Shown in pieces: positions 32,468-45,100 of a DNA stretch of 64,000 nt. The notes beneath the pieces are model-generated. The model saw only the letters and a program-made list of their open reading frames with translations, ran no database searches and was not told the origin of the DNA. Numbering within the stretch: the stretch's first letter is position 1; every line of letters starts with the position of its first letter. The stretch covers positions 1 through 64,000 of the forward strand of contig CAJQUW010010373.1 of assembly GCA_907163375.1 (NCBI GenBank), written 5' to 3'. Made by a program: the position numbers and the translations under genes. This DNA comes from Prostheceraeus crozeri (lineage: Eukaryota > Platyhelminthes > Polycladida > Euryleptidae).

Positions 32468-33196
32468 TTGGGTACATTATGATAATGGTGAATATTCTTT
32501 GAGTAACTGTGATGACCTTTAATTTATTCCCTGTCTATGACCTTTTAGAATGTAAAGTGGTGAAATGTGTTCGATAAAAAGTTGCATCAACTACCTGAAA
32601 GATTTGTTTTAGGATTATTTCTGTGGCAAATAACATTTGCTCAACTTCACTGATGTTAGAAGTGACTTTCCACTCACTCATTTTATGCAAAAATTTGCAG
32701 ATGGACAATAAATAACTAAAAGGTTTTGTGTTATTTGAACAATGCCATTTCCATCAAATCTTTATGCGTATTATTCCCAATGAGCTTTTCAGGAAGTGTC
32801 TATAACTGTGCTAGGCTGATTGTGATTCATACTGCAATTTTTATTTCATGAAAACTGTTATGCAAGACTGTTGATCAAGAATGGCTTTAGTTCAGCTCTT
32901 GAAGCGATAAATATTCATTTCCAGTATTCCAATTTCTACAGAGAGAACATTTCTTGCCTTCTACAATATCGGCGATACATTGATGTGCCGAAAAGGCTAT
33001 CAGATTGGCTGATGTTTTAATAATGATGATGATGTCTCAAGTAGATTTCTGTTCGATTACCAGGTCAGGCGACTGCGTTTTGGAATCAATGGCCTTGGTG
33101 TCTATATTCGCTTAATAGCCGCGATTCTAGCAAAACTCAAGTTTCCTTGAGCAGAACTTTAATGAAATTTTAGATTAATTATGATTTATGTAGTAG
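32468..33196. other. No gene seen
   Basis: AT-rich non-coding DNA between a LINE fragment and a Penelope fragment. Confidence 0.35.
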
Positions 33197-33672
33197 CAAG
33201 AACTGTGTTGCATGTATGATTGGCTGTTGAACTGTGAAGTTAGATTGTAAAAAGGTAATTCATGTTTCCTATTGATTGCTGGCTTAAGTTGTGTGATTGC
33301 TTTGGCTTCTGTTGTTGTTGTATCTCGTGTGTTGGTCAGTTTGCTAATGAGACCGACCTGAAAAGTCGCGATGTCGCCAGCGCCATTATGCTTTTCTATT
33401 AAGCTCTTAAGTGTTGATAAAGGGCGCTTGACATGCTTCTGTTTTTAATAGCTCGCTTATGTTCTTGATGCCTCGTCTTAAGTATTCTCGCTGTATTGCC
33501 GATATAGAATTCATTACACATTCTGCAAGTGTATTTGTACACAATAAACTTTTTCCGGCAAATATTACTCTTACATTCAAGGCAAATCTTGTAATTTGCA
33601 AATTGAAATCTCACAATTTTTCCGGAAAAATGCACAGTTCAACAGCCAATCATGCATACAACACAGTTCTTG
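33197..33672 (-). mobile_element. Penelope GIY-YIG fragment between 40-bp inverted repeats
   Basis: Inverted repeats 33197-33236 (CAAGAACTGTGTTGCATGTA...) and 33633-33672 flank a minus-strand endonuclease frame. The same gene-between-inverted-repeats arrangement appears at 13175, 17921 and 20459. Confidence 0.65.
33399..33635 (-). pseudogene. Penelope GIY-YIG endonuclease fragment
   Basis: The frame has a Cys pair CLEC, then FIVYKYTCRMCNEFYIGNTA, LKTRHQEHKRAI and SALYQHLRA. This covers the GIY and YIG motifs, the CxxC linker typical of Penelope nucleases and the Arg-containing helix. It ends soon after and lacks RT, so it is a remnant. Confidence 0.72.
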
Positions 33673-36010
33673 ATATCATTCACTCTTATATGAACTATCA
33701 CAAAGGCTGCATCTGTGGCATCCAAACATCGACCGTTGAAGGCGCTGGACGCCGAAAGCCTGTCTTTGATACTTTAACTTTAACTTGATTATATCGGCCT
33801 ATAAACTGAAAAGGGGAGTTTTGATTGCTTTTATATAACTTTCTCAGAAATATGATCTCCCGTCACCTGGTCAACTACATTTATGTAGTAGGCCTTGCTG
33901 TTAATTGTTGAATAAAGAGTTTGATGGAAATATTTCATTTTATCTGTTTTGAAACAATGTTTTGGAGATGCAAAGCTCACAATATAATTCGAAGGTTGCC
34001 ACTGTCTTCAGATATTCAATTCGCTGAACAAACTTGTCAAACAAAGTGCAATTTTTTCAAATTGATTGCTTGAAGAAGTCATGAAATACATCATTGACAT
34101 TTAAGCGCCGTCTAGCTACTACATTTTGCTACTCAATTCGTATCTGAATAATGGAACAATTGGTAATTTTCGGTCGCTCACTGGAATAATAATAATAATT
34201 GTAGTTTTGCGTTAATTTATTTCACTCACCCATGTACTTTATCCTCCTCTCCTGGACACATTCTAGCTAGCTGAAGAAATGACGATTTCTATGAAAATCT
34301 ATATTTCTATTGCACTGATTTAATGTTTACAGTGCGCCCAACGGTTAATGTTCTGTACACATTGTTGCTCATGAAATAAATTATGCTAAACCACAGATAT
34401 TTTTATTTCAAGGTGGGAAATTGAAGAAATGCTGTTGTTATATTATAATATATATGTTGTTGTTACGCCTAAGAAGGCGTAGTATATATATTACAATATA
34501 ACAACAGCATTTCTTCAATTTCCCACCTTGAAATATGAATTTTAATGAAGGCCCTTTATCCACACAGATATTTTGCTTCACACATAGAAAGTCGTCGTCA
34601 TAGATTTCAAATGCGATTCAAAGGCGATATCATCACATAATATGTGGTCTTCATTGTGATTGCGGAGAATTTCCGACCCTCGCCTCAACAAGAACTCAAA
34701 TTATTTTCGGCTATGTCCGACGCCAATCATGCTCTTATACATTGCTTCCTCCAACGCTGCCATATTCTGGACATTATGAGATGCCCTTGTGCAGAAACCA
34801 AAGGAGTTTTAATTCATATATATACCACACTGCACATAATTATGCAATAATACCTTAATCTAATGTACGATTTGGGGTTCTTCAACTTCTGTGAATATAA
34901 TTTGAATATCCCAGGCCGCAGAATAACTTTGAAATTTAGCGATGTATCGTGTCGTAATTGGATCCATTGTTGCAAACTATCGCAAAGCATCTTCGGTACT
35001 GTCTGATTTTCATTCTGATAATAGACGAGCATTTCTATTATTTAATGTGTAAGGCAAAATATCAGTGCTTCCCATCCTTTCATATTCAACGTTTGGAAGC
35101 ATCAAAGTTGTCCTCAACGAAGATATCGGACAAGTTCTATAAATTAGAAGATATGAGCAAACTATAGATATTTTTGTACTCATCATAGATATCATTATTT
35201 TCCAAATTTGAGTTTATGGTCTTTACATCTTCCACTGTCAGTGATGTAATTATGTGAAGTTTTGACTTCATTTGGTTTGCCCACGGGAAAGATTTCAGTC
35301 CATTTAAGGACAAACGTTATCCTATAATCCTTGGTAAATTATGTATTTGAGTATATTGTGAAATTATGCACCTCATTTATAAAAATAATTCAAAATATTT
35401 AGAATTAATTAAATACTAATTTGATGAATAAACTATTAAAAATGAAAAGCTTTAAAATATGCGACAGTGATTATTTGTCAGCTTCAATGTGAAGTCCCTT
35501 GAATAATTTCACCATAAAGTTTCATGATAAATTGACATGATTTCCATGATTTGATGAAACTATCATTGTGATGCTGTTATTAGCTGCCACCACATTTTGG
35601 TTAACATAATGGTGTTTACGTTGATGCAGCTTCAGTAAGTCATTTTATCTCTCGGACAATCAAGTGAAAATGAGGACACGGCCCAATAACACATGTCATA
35701 AATACTTTCCCAGACAAAACAAAAGAGTTGAGCGACAACTGAAGACCATTTCATCATCCGTTCATTCAGTTCATCTGTTGATAGGAGTGTCACATTAATA
35801 GTGATTTGTATGGAAACCGTATGAAATACCATAACTAATGATGTGGTTGATTGGGTGAGATTCCGCAATTTAATTAATATCACAGACAAACCTATCCCCA
35901 CCATACTGTAGTATGATTTTGGGTCTCTGACCAAATTTTTCGCACTCCCCCAAATTTTAAATAAAGAAATATATGGAACATTTTAGCTTACAACAAGATA
36001 AGTCGCGTGG
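33673..36010. other. No gene seen apart from a fold-back
   Basis: AT-rich DNA. It contains the palindrome 34405-34534; nothing else recognisable. Confidence 0.35.
34405..34534. mobile_element. 130-bp fold-back MITE
   Basis: Arms ATTTCAAGGTGGGAAATTGA... and ...TCAATTTCCCACCTTGAAAT are near-perfect inverted copies of about 50 bp around GTTACGCCTAAGAAGGCGTA. No coding capacity. Confidence 0.65.
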
Positions 36011-36019
36011 ATGAAACAA

Positions 36020-37308
36020 AAGACATCTCACATAGCTCCTACGGATAAATCAAAACGCCTATGCATTACTATGAAGAAAAGCATAGGGAAATAACAGAAG
36101 AAATATTAAAGGACGAAAATTGTTATAAACTCCTACCAAAATCAAAAAATGACAGCATAGAACGTCAGGCAAATAAACAGGTGATAAAATACAGGTGAAG
36201 ATCTTGTCATCGAACTTTGTCTGAGCCACATAATTAGATTGTTTAACCGCATCATTTTGCTAGAAGTGCAAACTGATTCAAGCAGATAGCACATGCAAGA
36301 ACTTAATAAGTGGGCAAAAAGAAATTTTTAATACCTTACAGAGATAGGAAAAATGGTCGTGCACCGCTTGCGGATTGCTGTGAATTCCTTCAAAATGCTC
36401 CGATCGTTACGATTCCTTCAGATTCGAAGAATTCAGATCATTGCGCAAAAGTTTTCTCGATAATGTTGGGCCATCCGATCATTTCAAAAAAAGTTAGCAG
36501 GCGCATGAAAAAACGTTCACAAACTTCTCTGTAGAACTTGACATTGACTGTGTCTCTTTGCTGTGTGATCCGGTTGATAACAGTTACTGAAACTTCGCAC
36601 AATTTGTCGTGTTTAATGTTGAACTGGCAGCTCATTTTTCGATTGCTGTGGTATTTAGTCAACAGATTGTGCCATTTCATTTACGTTGCATGTTCCAATG
36701 CTTCCCTTCTAGTCAAACAGAAGAAGAGACGACCTGTCTAATTCTGTGGTCTGAGCAGTACTGATTTCGTTTTTCGTGATAATTATTACCACCAGGCATT
36801 CGGTTGTGCTATGGGGAGCCCCGTTTCCTTCATTGCTGCAAACATTGTGATGGAAGATGTAGAGAGTAGAATTTTTGACCGTAATACCGACATTCATCAG
36901 TGGAAGCGGTTCGTTGATGATGTTTGGGCTGTTCTGCCACTAGACCGTGTTGATAAAATCACCTTAAACAGTATTGAGCCTAGTATTAAGTTTAGCATAG
37001 AAAATGAAATTAGTAATACTTTACCATTCCTTGATATTAAGGTTACTAAATCAAATGTTTATTACAAACGTACCCATACTAACAGGTATTTAGATTTCAA
37101 CTCAAATCACGCTTTCTCTCATAAACGTTCTGTTGTTCGGAACTTACATGATCAGGGATGTAATTTCTCTTCGAGTGATGTCGATGCAAACGATGATATC
37201 AGTAAAAAAAACCGAGTCCTCAGTGAAAGCAATTATCCTAAATATTTTTTGAAAAAGCCAAGAGGAAGGCTGGGACAGAGTACAAAAAAGAGACTAAAAA
37301 GAGACTAA
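36020..37308 (+). pseudogene. Penelope-like reverse transcriptase remnant, interrupted by a MITE
   Basis: The left piece (about 36020-36226) shows IAPTDKSKRLCI and, in another frame, HYYEEKHREI, resembling the RT N-terminal region. The right piece (36757-37308) shows MGSPVSFIAANIVMEDVE, then WKRFVDDVWAVLP with the catalytic VDD, and LPFLDIKVTK. The hAT-like MITE 36227-36748 lies between them. The middle RT motifs are missing, there is at least one frameshift, and no endonuclease follows. Not functional. Confidence 0.75.
36227..36748 (-). mobile_element. hAT-like MITE inserted into a Penelope RT remnant
   Basis: 522 bp with perfect 8-bp flanks GTCTGAGC (36219-36226 and 36749-36756). The ends are CACATAATTAG and TCTAATTCTGTG. 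Penelope RT-like coding sequence lies on both sides, so the MITE is the younger insertion. Confidence 0.85.
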
Positions 37309-37424
37309 AGTCAAAGTTAAATGCAATGAATAAGATACAAGCCATCAACATGTACGCAATAACGATCATCAGCTACACGGGAGGAATAATCATCTATTAG
37401 CATCATTTGGTCATCGTTCTGCTT

Positions 37425-37923
37425 CACAGAATTAGACAGGTCGTCTCTTCTTCTGTTTGACTAGAAGGGAAACATTGGAACATGTGACGTTAATGAAATG
37501 GCACAATCTGCTGACTAAATACCATAGCAATCGAACAATGAGCTGCCAGTTCAACATTAAACACGCCAAATTGTGCGAAGCTTCAGTGGCTGTTATCAAC
37601 CAGATCACACAGCAAAGAGACACAGTCGATGTCAAGCTCTACAGAGCAGTTTGTGAACGTTGTTAATAATGATCAAAGTACCAACATTATCGAGAAAAAT
37701 TTTGCGCAATGATCTGAATTCTTTGAATCTGAATGAATCGTAACGATCGGAGCATTTTGAAGGAATTCACAGCAATCCGCAAGCGGCGCACGACTATTTT
37801 TCCTATCTCTGCAAGGTATTAAAAATTTATTTTTACCCACTTAGTAAGGTCCTGCATGTGCCATCGTTTTGAATCAGTTTGTACTTCTAGTAAAGTGATG
37901 CGCTTAAGCAATCTAATTCTGTG
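37425..37923 (+). mobile_element. hAT-like MITE (CACAGAATTA family) just upstream of unit B
   Basis: 499 bp, ends CACAGAATTAGACAGG and CTAATTCTGTG. Flanks TTCTGCTT (37417-37424) and TTCTGCCT (37924-37931) differ at one base. The window's first bases (TGCCT...) match the right flank here, so whether unit A also carried this MITE cannot be seen. Confidence 0.82.
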
Positions 37924-38144
37924 TTCTGCCTACATCTGAATGGTTTAGATAGCCATCCATGTACGGCACAATAGTGTAGGCGTAGAAACATGGTAATTTC
38001 AGCACCTTTCCCAGACAGCTGACCTCCGTTCTAGCAAGGCCGATTTCTATGGAGAGTAGCACTAGATTTACCAAATGGTACTTAATTATTTTGATTTTTA
38101 ACAACAGCAACTGTCAAGGGAGTAATCACAAATATCATTTTCAG

Positions 38145-39113
38145 ATTTCCAAACCGGGAGCAAAGATAGATTTATCAACCCTCAAGAATTCTGCCAATGC
38201 TCCTGTGCTCGGATTCTCTTGGTCCAATTGCGGCTCATCGAGTGATCCGATTAAAGTGAAATCCATTTCCGTCGGTCCCGATCCAATCCGATTACCAGGA
38301 ACCGTCCTCATTTCTGCAGAAGCTGAAGTTGATTTGGAATTCGGCAATGGAACAGCAGTGCAAGTGAGTTAGACACAGTTTTCTGGATCTTATCAAGCTG
38401 CGATGTCTTCTGAACGGGAATAATTCATTCAAGTCGAATTGAATCAGATCAACCGATTAATGCATCAGATAAGATTTCAGAACATTGAAAATTAAGAATA
38501 TAGTGATCACTGCAACATCCTACTTCACCCATTAATGGCGAAGTTATTTACAAAACTTTTTGAGAGAGAGAGATGCTAGAACCACAAAGCAGTTTTGTCT
38601 ACGTTTTGTCTGACACATTGGTACAATTACCCGTCCATTCATCATTTCAGGGGTTGCATCATACAAAAATTGTATTAATTATATAAATTATTGTAACAGG
38701 TTGAGTGCGTCATCAACAGAATTGTGCTAATCCCCTCTTTACAAGCTTTTATCGTTCAATGGTCAGCGCTGTGACTCAAAGACGGTGCGTCGAATGAATT
38801 CTAGAAGGGCATATTGGACATATTGACCGTTATCATGATACGTGATTTTGTAACCTCAAAGGCATATGTGACCGCATTTTGTGGTGTGAATAAAAATAAC
38901 TATATTCAATCACAAATACAATAAGTGTGACTTTAATTGAAAGCTGGTTTTCCTAAGTATCTTTGTCAGGCTAATTAAGACATTTTAATGTGTTGACTAT
39001 AATAATTACGGGGTGTTCTCAAAGTAACAGATGGATCAATAACATATGAATAAAACCGCTTGTGCTTGACGCGCATGGTTATATTTTAAATGTGTACGAT
39101 AATCTGAATACGG

Positions 39114-39199
<86 letters not shown>

Positions 39200-42100
39200 G
39201 AAAGCACTTTCTACCAATTTCATATTCACTTAATAAAACTGTGCACTTAAAGACAATTGCTGCACATGGTGGTCGTTTTAGTAATGCGACGGTTCGGAAT
39301 TAACTGCATCTCCAATAACACATGTGAATAAAATGTGACTTGAAGCGGTGACTAACATATCTCGCTCATGACATAGGCATTCATTCAGAAATCCAATCAC
39401 CTCTTGATTTTAACATAGAAATTCAGTTAATTGCTACTGCCACATTTAGTGGTCACATATCCGGAATCAATATTATAATTTCTGAAATCGTTTTGTTCGT
39501 TATGGAAATGTTAGCACTTAAGCAGTTCTGAGGTAGTGAATTAGCGTGACCAAGTGGCCATTTTGAATGAAAATTAATCTAACGCACATTGTCACTGTGT
39601 TAGCAATACTCTACTACGTTAATGCAAGCAAATTAAATCTGAAGGAAGGTAAGTCGGGGACAAAATGCAAACCTTCCTTTCAAACATGCTCACACCCACA
39701 GAATTAAATATTTTGTTTATCTGCTTCGGTCTGCTAGAAGTGTGATTAATACGAAAATGACGGCACATTGAGGAACCTATTAAGTGGGCAAAAAGGAATT
39801 CCTAATACCGTACAGAGATAGGAAAAAAAGTCGTGCGTCGCTTGCGGATTAATGTGAATTCCAGCAAAGTGCTTCGATTGCCAAAATTCCTTCAGATTCG
39901 AAGAATTCAGATCATTGCCCACAAGTTTTCTCCATAATGTTGGCCCTTCCGATAATTATTAAAGAAAGTAGCAGGCGTACGAAAATTAGTTCACTTGATA
40001 ATTTCACATCCTCTCCTCGGCATTGTTCACTGTATAGTGCATACATTGAATCGAAGCCAAGACAGGGATGCGTGTTTTGGTGTGTGCGAAGTGATATCAC
40101 AGCACGCACGCATCTCTCACTGGCTCTGCTGGCAGCTTATTGTTTGTCATTTCCAATAGCAAGCGATACACGAATTATCCATTCGAGAAGGAGCAAGTTG
40201 TCAATTCTGTGATGTGCCATTTCGATATTAAGGCTACATATAACCCTTCCTTTCTAGGAAACCGAAGCGCGCGCAGATGAATCTAATTCTGTGCTCACAC
40301 CAGTATGTCTCAAGGGTGGAGCACAAATGTGGAAGGATCTTTAAAATTTGGCATTTTCATCGCTATGAAGCGAGCTTCAGAAATTCAGTTGTAATCGCAT
40401 TGAATAAGAATCCCACAACTATAGTCAGTTGTTTCCATCTCTCAACCAGTGAGCAGAATCTGTGCGAGTCTTCCTTCTCTTTGTGCTCTCTGCATCCTTA
40501 TCTTTTCGCATGAATAGAAAAGTATTGTCAATTGCGCATTTAATTTTGTCCATTAGTCGACATTCTGACCGTTACACCTTTCAGGTTTTCGTGAAGGCTC
40601 ATAATGACTCCTCTTCTTTCCCATCATCTGTCAGAAGTCATTGTTCTTGTCTGCAGCTCTGACTTCTTGATAATGAGCTTTATGAAATGTGGAATGCGCT
40701 GTCTAAATTGCTTCAAATTCTCTTTTGTACTACAGAAATCCTTATGCATAACGGTTAGACGTTCAATCTGGGCTGATATAAAATTTTTCTTTCTTTGCTC
40801 CTCTTTTGTACCGTTGTTCAAGCCTTTGCGTATCTAAGATCTCTCAGTTGTCATTTTGCTTTTTATTCAAGGAATTGTTTCATATTTTTGCTGTTTTGAA
40901 TGTTCCATGCAGGGATGTGGAGTCGGAGTCCTATCAAATGATTGGACTCCGGCTTATAACTAGACACGAAATATAATACAAGCAAATTATTTATTCTCGT
41001 GCATATAGCTGTCACTGTCTTGATGTCAACTTTCTCCGTCAAACAAAAGTACAGAGACAGAAGTGCATGCAAAGCTTGTAATAGTTGAGGGAATGAACCG
41101 TGATAGTGAGAAAATGATTGTCTTTTCACTCGGTGATTTAGTAGAGAAGACAAGCCTTCCTAGCCTCGATTATACCTACGCACCGAAGGTCACATGAGAG
41201 ACAAAAATGAAATAATAGTTTGTTTGAGAACATTACCTCTTACTCTCACGTTGATCGTGTGTGATGCCTCCTCCAAAGCACATATTAAAATCGAAAGTGT
41301 ACTCATATTTTTTGGAGAAAGATATGGGATTTTCCTGTCTGGTAGAGACTGTAGAAAAACCGTGTGAAGCACACATCAAGAAGATGGGAGGAGCCGAGTC
41401 GTATGCATCCAACTTAAAGCGACATTTGATGAACTTTCATCGACAATGATTGATGATTGATACAGCAATGATCACTAAAAATAGGTTCAGCTAGGCCTAT
41501 AATGATCTATGATGATCTATAAAAACTAGGCTTTATATACTTGCCATCCGGAGTTGGAGTCTGAGTCCTATCAACCCCCGGAGTCGGAGTCCTATCAAAA
41601 TAATAGGATTCCGTATCCCTGGTTCCATGACGTGGTTGCGACTTCAGGTAGGATTGACAGCGAATGATAGGACGACAGAAGATGACAAATGCAATTTTGC
41701 AATTTCGATGGAAAGTTCTCTGTGCAAGATAGTCAATGCTCATTGAATATTTATTTGACATTTCCTTATTCCTCTCATTTTTATTGACTGTGATAGTTAC
41801 AGACAGAGCGTGAAGGGCACCCGGGCCTTGAGCGGGCCTGAAATATCTAGTACCCAGGCCGATATTTATCATGTGTCATCATGTGAGATTAGGATTTTTA
41901 AGTTGTCATGTGGTCTAATCATATTTTCTAAACGTGGCGAAAAATGAACTCATTTTTGTGACAAAAATGACTAATTCAGCCAAAGAAGTCACAGAATTCA
42001 ATCTATCATCCGAAAATGCAAAGCCTTCAGCTTTCCATGTCCTACTTGACCATCGAAACGAAATCATTCCTCTAAATGCTAATCCTTCACCAATTCAAAT

Positions 42101-45100
42101 ACGAAAAGAAAGCAAAACTTTTCTCTATTCAACAGAACATTCAAAAAAAAGAAAGTTCAACTACATATATGCCATCAGATTTTTTACCAACAATCGAACT
42201 TCAACGTTTACATCAATTTTACCCTTTCCTGTATGAAGATGTGTACTACACGTTTTTTGACATTTTTTGTGGAGGGAGATATGACATGACGGAAATGTAC
42301 GTCTTCAATGTTACTAAATACGCACGTATCGAACGATAGTTTGCTTTTAAAATGATTTTATGGAGCAATTTCTGATCATTCGCACATAAATTTCTCGTCT
42401 GTGTTATCGAGACACATTTTCAAAATATTTCCACGAATTTACTATCTTGATCTTAGAATGCAGCTGAGTAGGAGACGTATTATGCTAATTTGTATTGGCA
42501 TCTGTGGTACAGACACTATGAATACTGGGTGATCTACCGGTGATCAAAAAGGCTATCTTTTTCCAATAGAAAGTTGATTAATTTCTTCTGCAATTTAGAG
42601 AGGGGTCTTATGAAATTCTGCCTTGCTTGTCAGTGAACACGTTTGTCAATTTGTCATTATCTGAACAGAGCCCCTTAAAAGGCTTCCTCAAAAACCATGT
42701 CTGTAGCACCCATTGGTGAAATGTTGGGTTTGCACTTGCGCTAAACATAAGGCATAGAAAAGTGGATAGCTCTGTCTGCGTGGGATGTAGATCCTTGCGT
42801 TGGACAGTATTCACGAGTAGGTTGTTTCTAGGAACAATAAGAACGTTATCATGAATAGCAGTAAATTAGTAATGGTTTCTAACAAGCCACATATTTATAA
42901 AGCCTATGAATATGTTTTATGTGGAAAAATGTGTTTACGATTAATTGATGAAAATTATTGTTTCAGCACCATATTTTTAATGTTATCGGCACAGACACTG
43001 TTTGGGATAACGTGTTTTGTTCCTTTACAATAAGAGTTATAGTTTCATGCAATGTGAAAGATCTGGAGCAAAAATAATGAACTTTATTTGGGAGTTTGCA
43101 GCTTAAAAGTTGAGCTTTATTATGCAGCCTTGATTGTAATGATGCAAATTCTCCATGTGTTGATGAGCATGTGAAGTATAGGCACACAGTCCACGCAGGA
43201 TTCATGAGCGACCATATTGGAAGATGTATAAAGACTGTAAGCTCGTGAGATAATTGGAAACTAAAGATATCTGTTATAAGTAGAAGAATATCTATGACAT
43301 CTTCTAACTTCTGGCTCAGATGGTTCAGATAGTTCCAAATCGATTTCAGATCTACCCAAATGAATCTCAGACATTTTCCAGATGAATTGGAGATTCTCCA
43401 GTTGAATTTAAGATCGTTTCAAAGTTGAGTTTCTGACAGATATCTGAAATTCAATTGGAGAAATCTGAAATCCATCTAATGTTTGAAATTCATTTGGAAA
43501 AATCTGAAATAGACGTGGAAAGGGTGCAGTTGGTTCAAAAGGTAACATGCAGAGATGATAGAGAAGTTTTCGGACTTTGAATATTACATAGTCTTTTCAA
43601 ACGACTATAACAAGTCTCCATAACAAGAGCAAAAGCGTCAATCACCGAAAAAAAAATTCAAAATTTTCCATTTGCATCACTACCTCTGAGACACATAAAC
43701 TCATCGTCTCAAAACTCTGATGAAGAATTTACTTCTGGGAGTTTTTGTGGCAACAGTTATGTACCGTCAACATCGGCATTAGGCCTATTGCATATTCAGT
43801 AACTTCTTCATCCATAGTTAGCAACAGCTTGGGTATTGTCTTCAGATAGCTACACAGGTTGATGTAATCAAGCTAAGCCTTTGTAGATATTTTAAACCAG
43901 TTTGGGCCATTTCGAGCCCCTGGCGTGCCCTTGTAGGGAGAGACGTATTGTCTACAGCCAAAGAAGTTTTGGACTAAAATTGCTCGAGTCGGAGGACATC
44001 TTTGTATTCTATGCCCAGGCGAACTGGCACCCTGCAATGCTTATGATGAAGCTATAAGAGAAAATGCTTGAGATTTGATCTCTCTTTGACTCTCTTCTGT
44101 ACATGAGCCAACAAGTTTAATGTTGAGGAAATTACTACGGCAATTGACTTCGGTTAGTTTTGTGACGGGTAAGCCATAGACTATAAATAGCAACAAGCAT
44201 TACAGACTCATGGAATACACTAAGAATGCAATATTCCAATGAAATTGTTCGTCTTCAGTATTCAACAAACATTAGTTTTTGACAAATTCAACAAACAAAT
44301 AGTTCACCACTATTTACTTCATTTATATTGTTGCTGTATTTAACATTTGTATATATTCCTCCAGTGTAACTAAAACGTTACGGTTCAAAAAAATTACGTG
44401 CCATGTCATGAATGAATATCTGAGCAAGTATTGATTGCTATTTTCGGTATTTGATGGATAATGAGATCACGTAAATGACATTGACAGTAAATTACATGTG
44501 GACGTTCATACACTAAGCCTTTCAGTATAGGCCTATTAGCATATTTTAAGCCCATTTTTTGTCTAATTTCGTGATAAAATATAAGCACTAAAAAGCGATA
44601 AATTTTGAATTGGCGATTGTTTACCTGAAGATACGTGATAAATAATGTATGGTAATCAAAATATTGTGTCATATGTCTCAAGCTGGAGAAGACAGCAGAT
44701 TCCGAAAAGTGTTGTAACAAAACGTTACACTGGTGCTAAATGGGTTAAGTTTGATATTTCTTACTATCTGATAGACATAACTATATCATCGCATTGATGT
44801 CACTAAATACGCAGCACGAAGGGCAAAAGTACTTGTCGCAATGGTTTTCTTTATAGTTTCCCGCTGACTTCCATTCCGGCTACACTGCAGACTTCATACA
44901 CTGAAAACTGTGAATTCGACAGCTGAAGTTCGCATTTGGTAATTCCAATAATTGAACTAATTCAAGAACTTTATGCGAACATTTTTCTAAGGAAGTAAAT
45001 TTTCATTTTTTAAGGAATCAGCGGATTTAATTGAGACACTATCAGCATTTTAATTTATCTTCGAGGCCTAACTGATAATTGCGAAAATTGGTCCGCTTAT

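Larger units (their letters stand above)
40546..44745. mobile_element. B-only composite insertion region in GM2A copy B intron 1
   Basis: Unit A has about 800 bp of different sequence here (2085-2880); B has 4.2 kb. Contents include a hAT fragment (40910-41621), an unidentified coding-like stretch (41934-42339), an imperfect inverted repeat (about 43320-43510) and possible short inverted ends at 44362-44735 (CCAGTGTAAC/GTTACACTGG). Outer boundaries as a single event are not clear. Confidence 0.45.

Noticed and set aside
38049..38144. In-frame upstream extension of the GM2A copy B exon to an ATG
   Set aside because: Unit A has a stop in the same extension and a TTTTCAG acceptor lies at the expected domain boundary. 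An upstream signal-peptide exon is more likely.
43320..43510. Imperfect inverted repeat built on AGATTTCAGATNTA-like words
   Set aside because: Low-complexity similarity on both arms; it cannot be told from a degenerate simple repeat.
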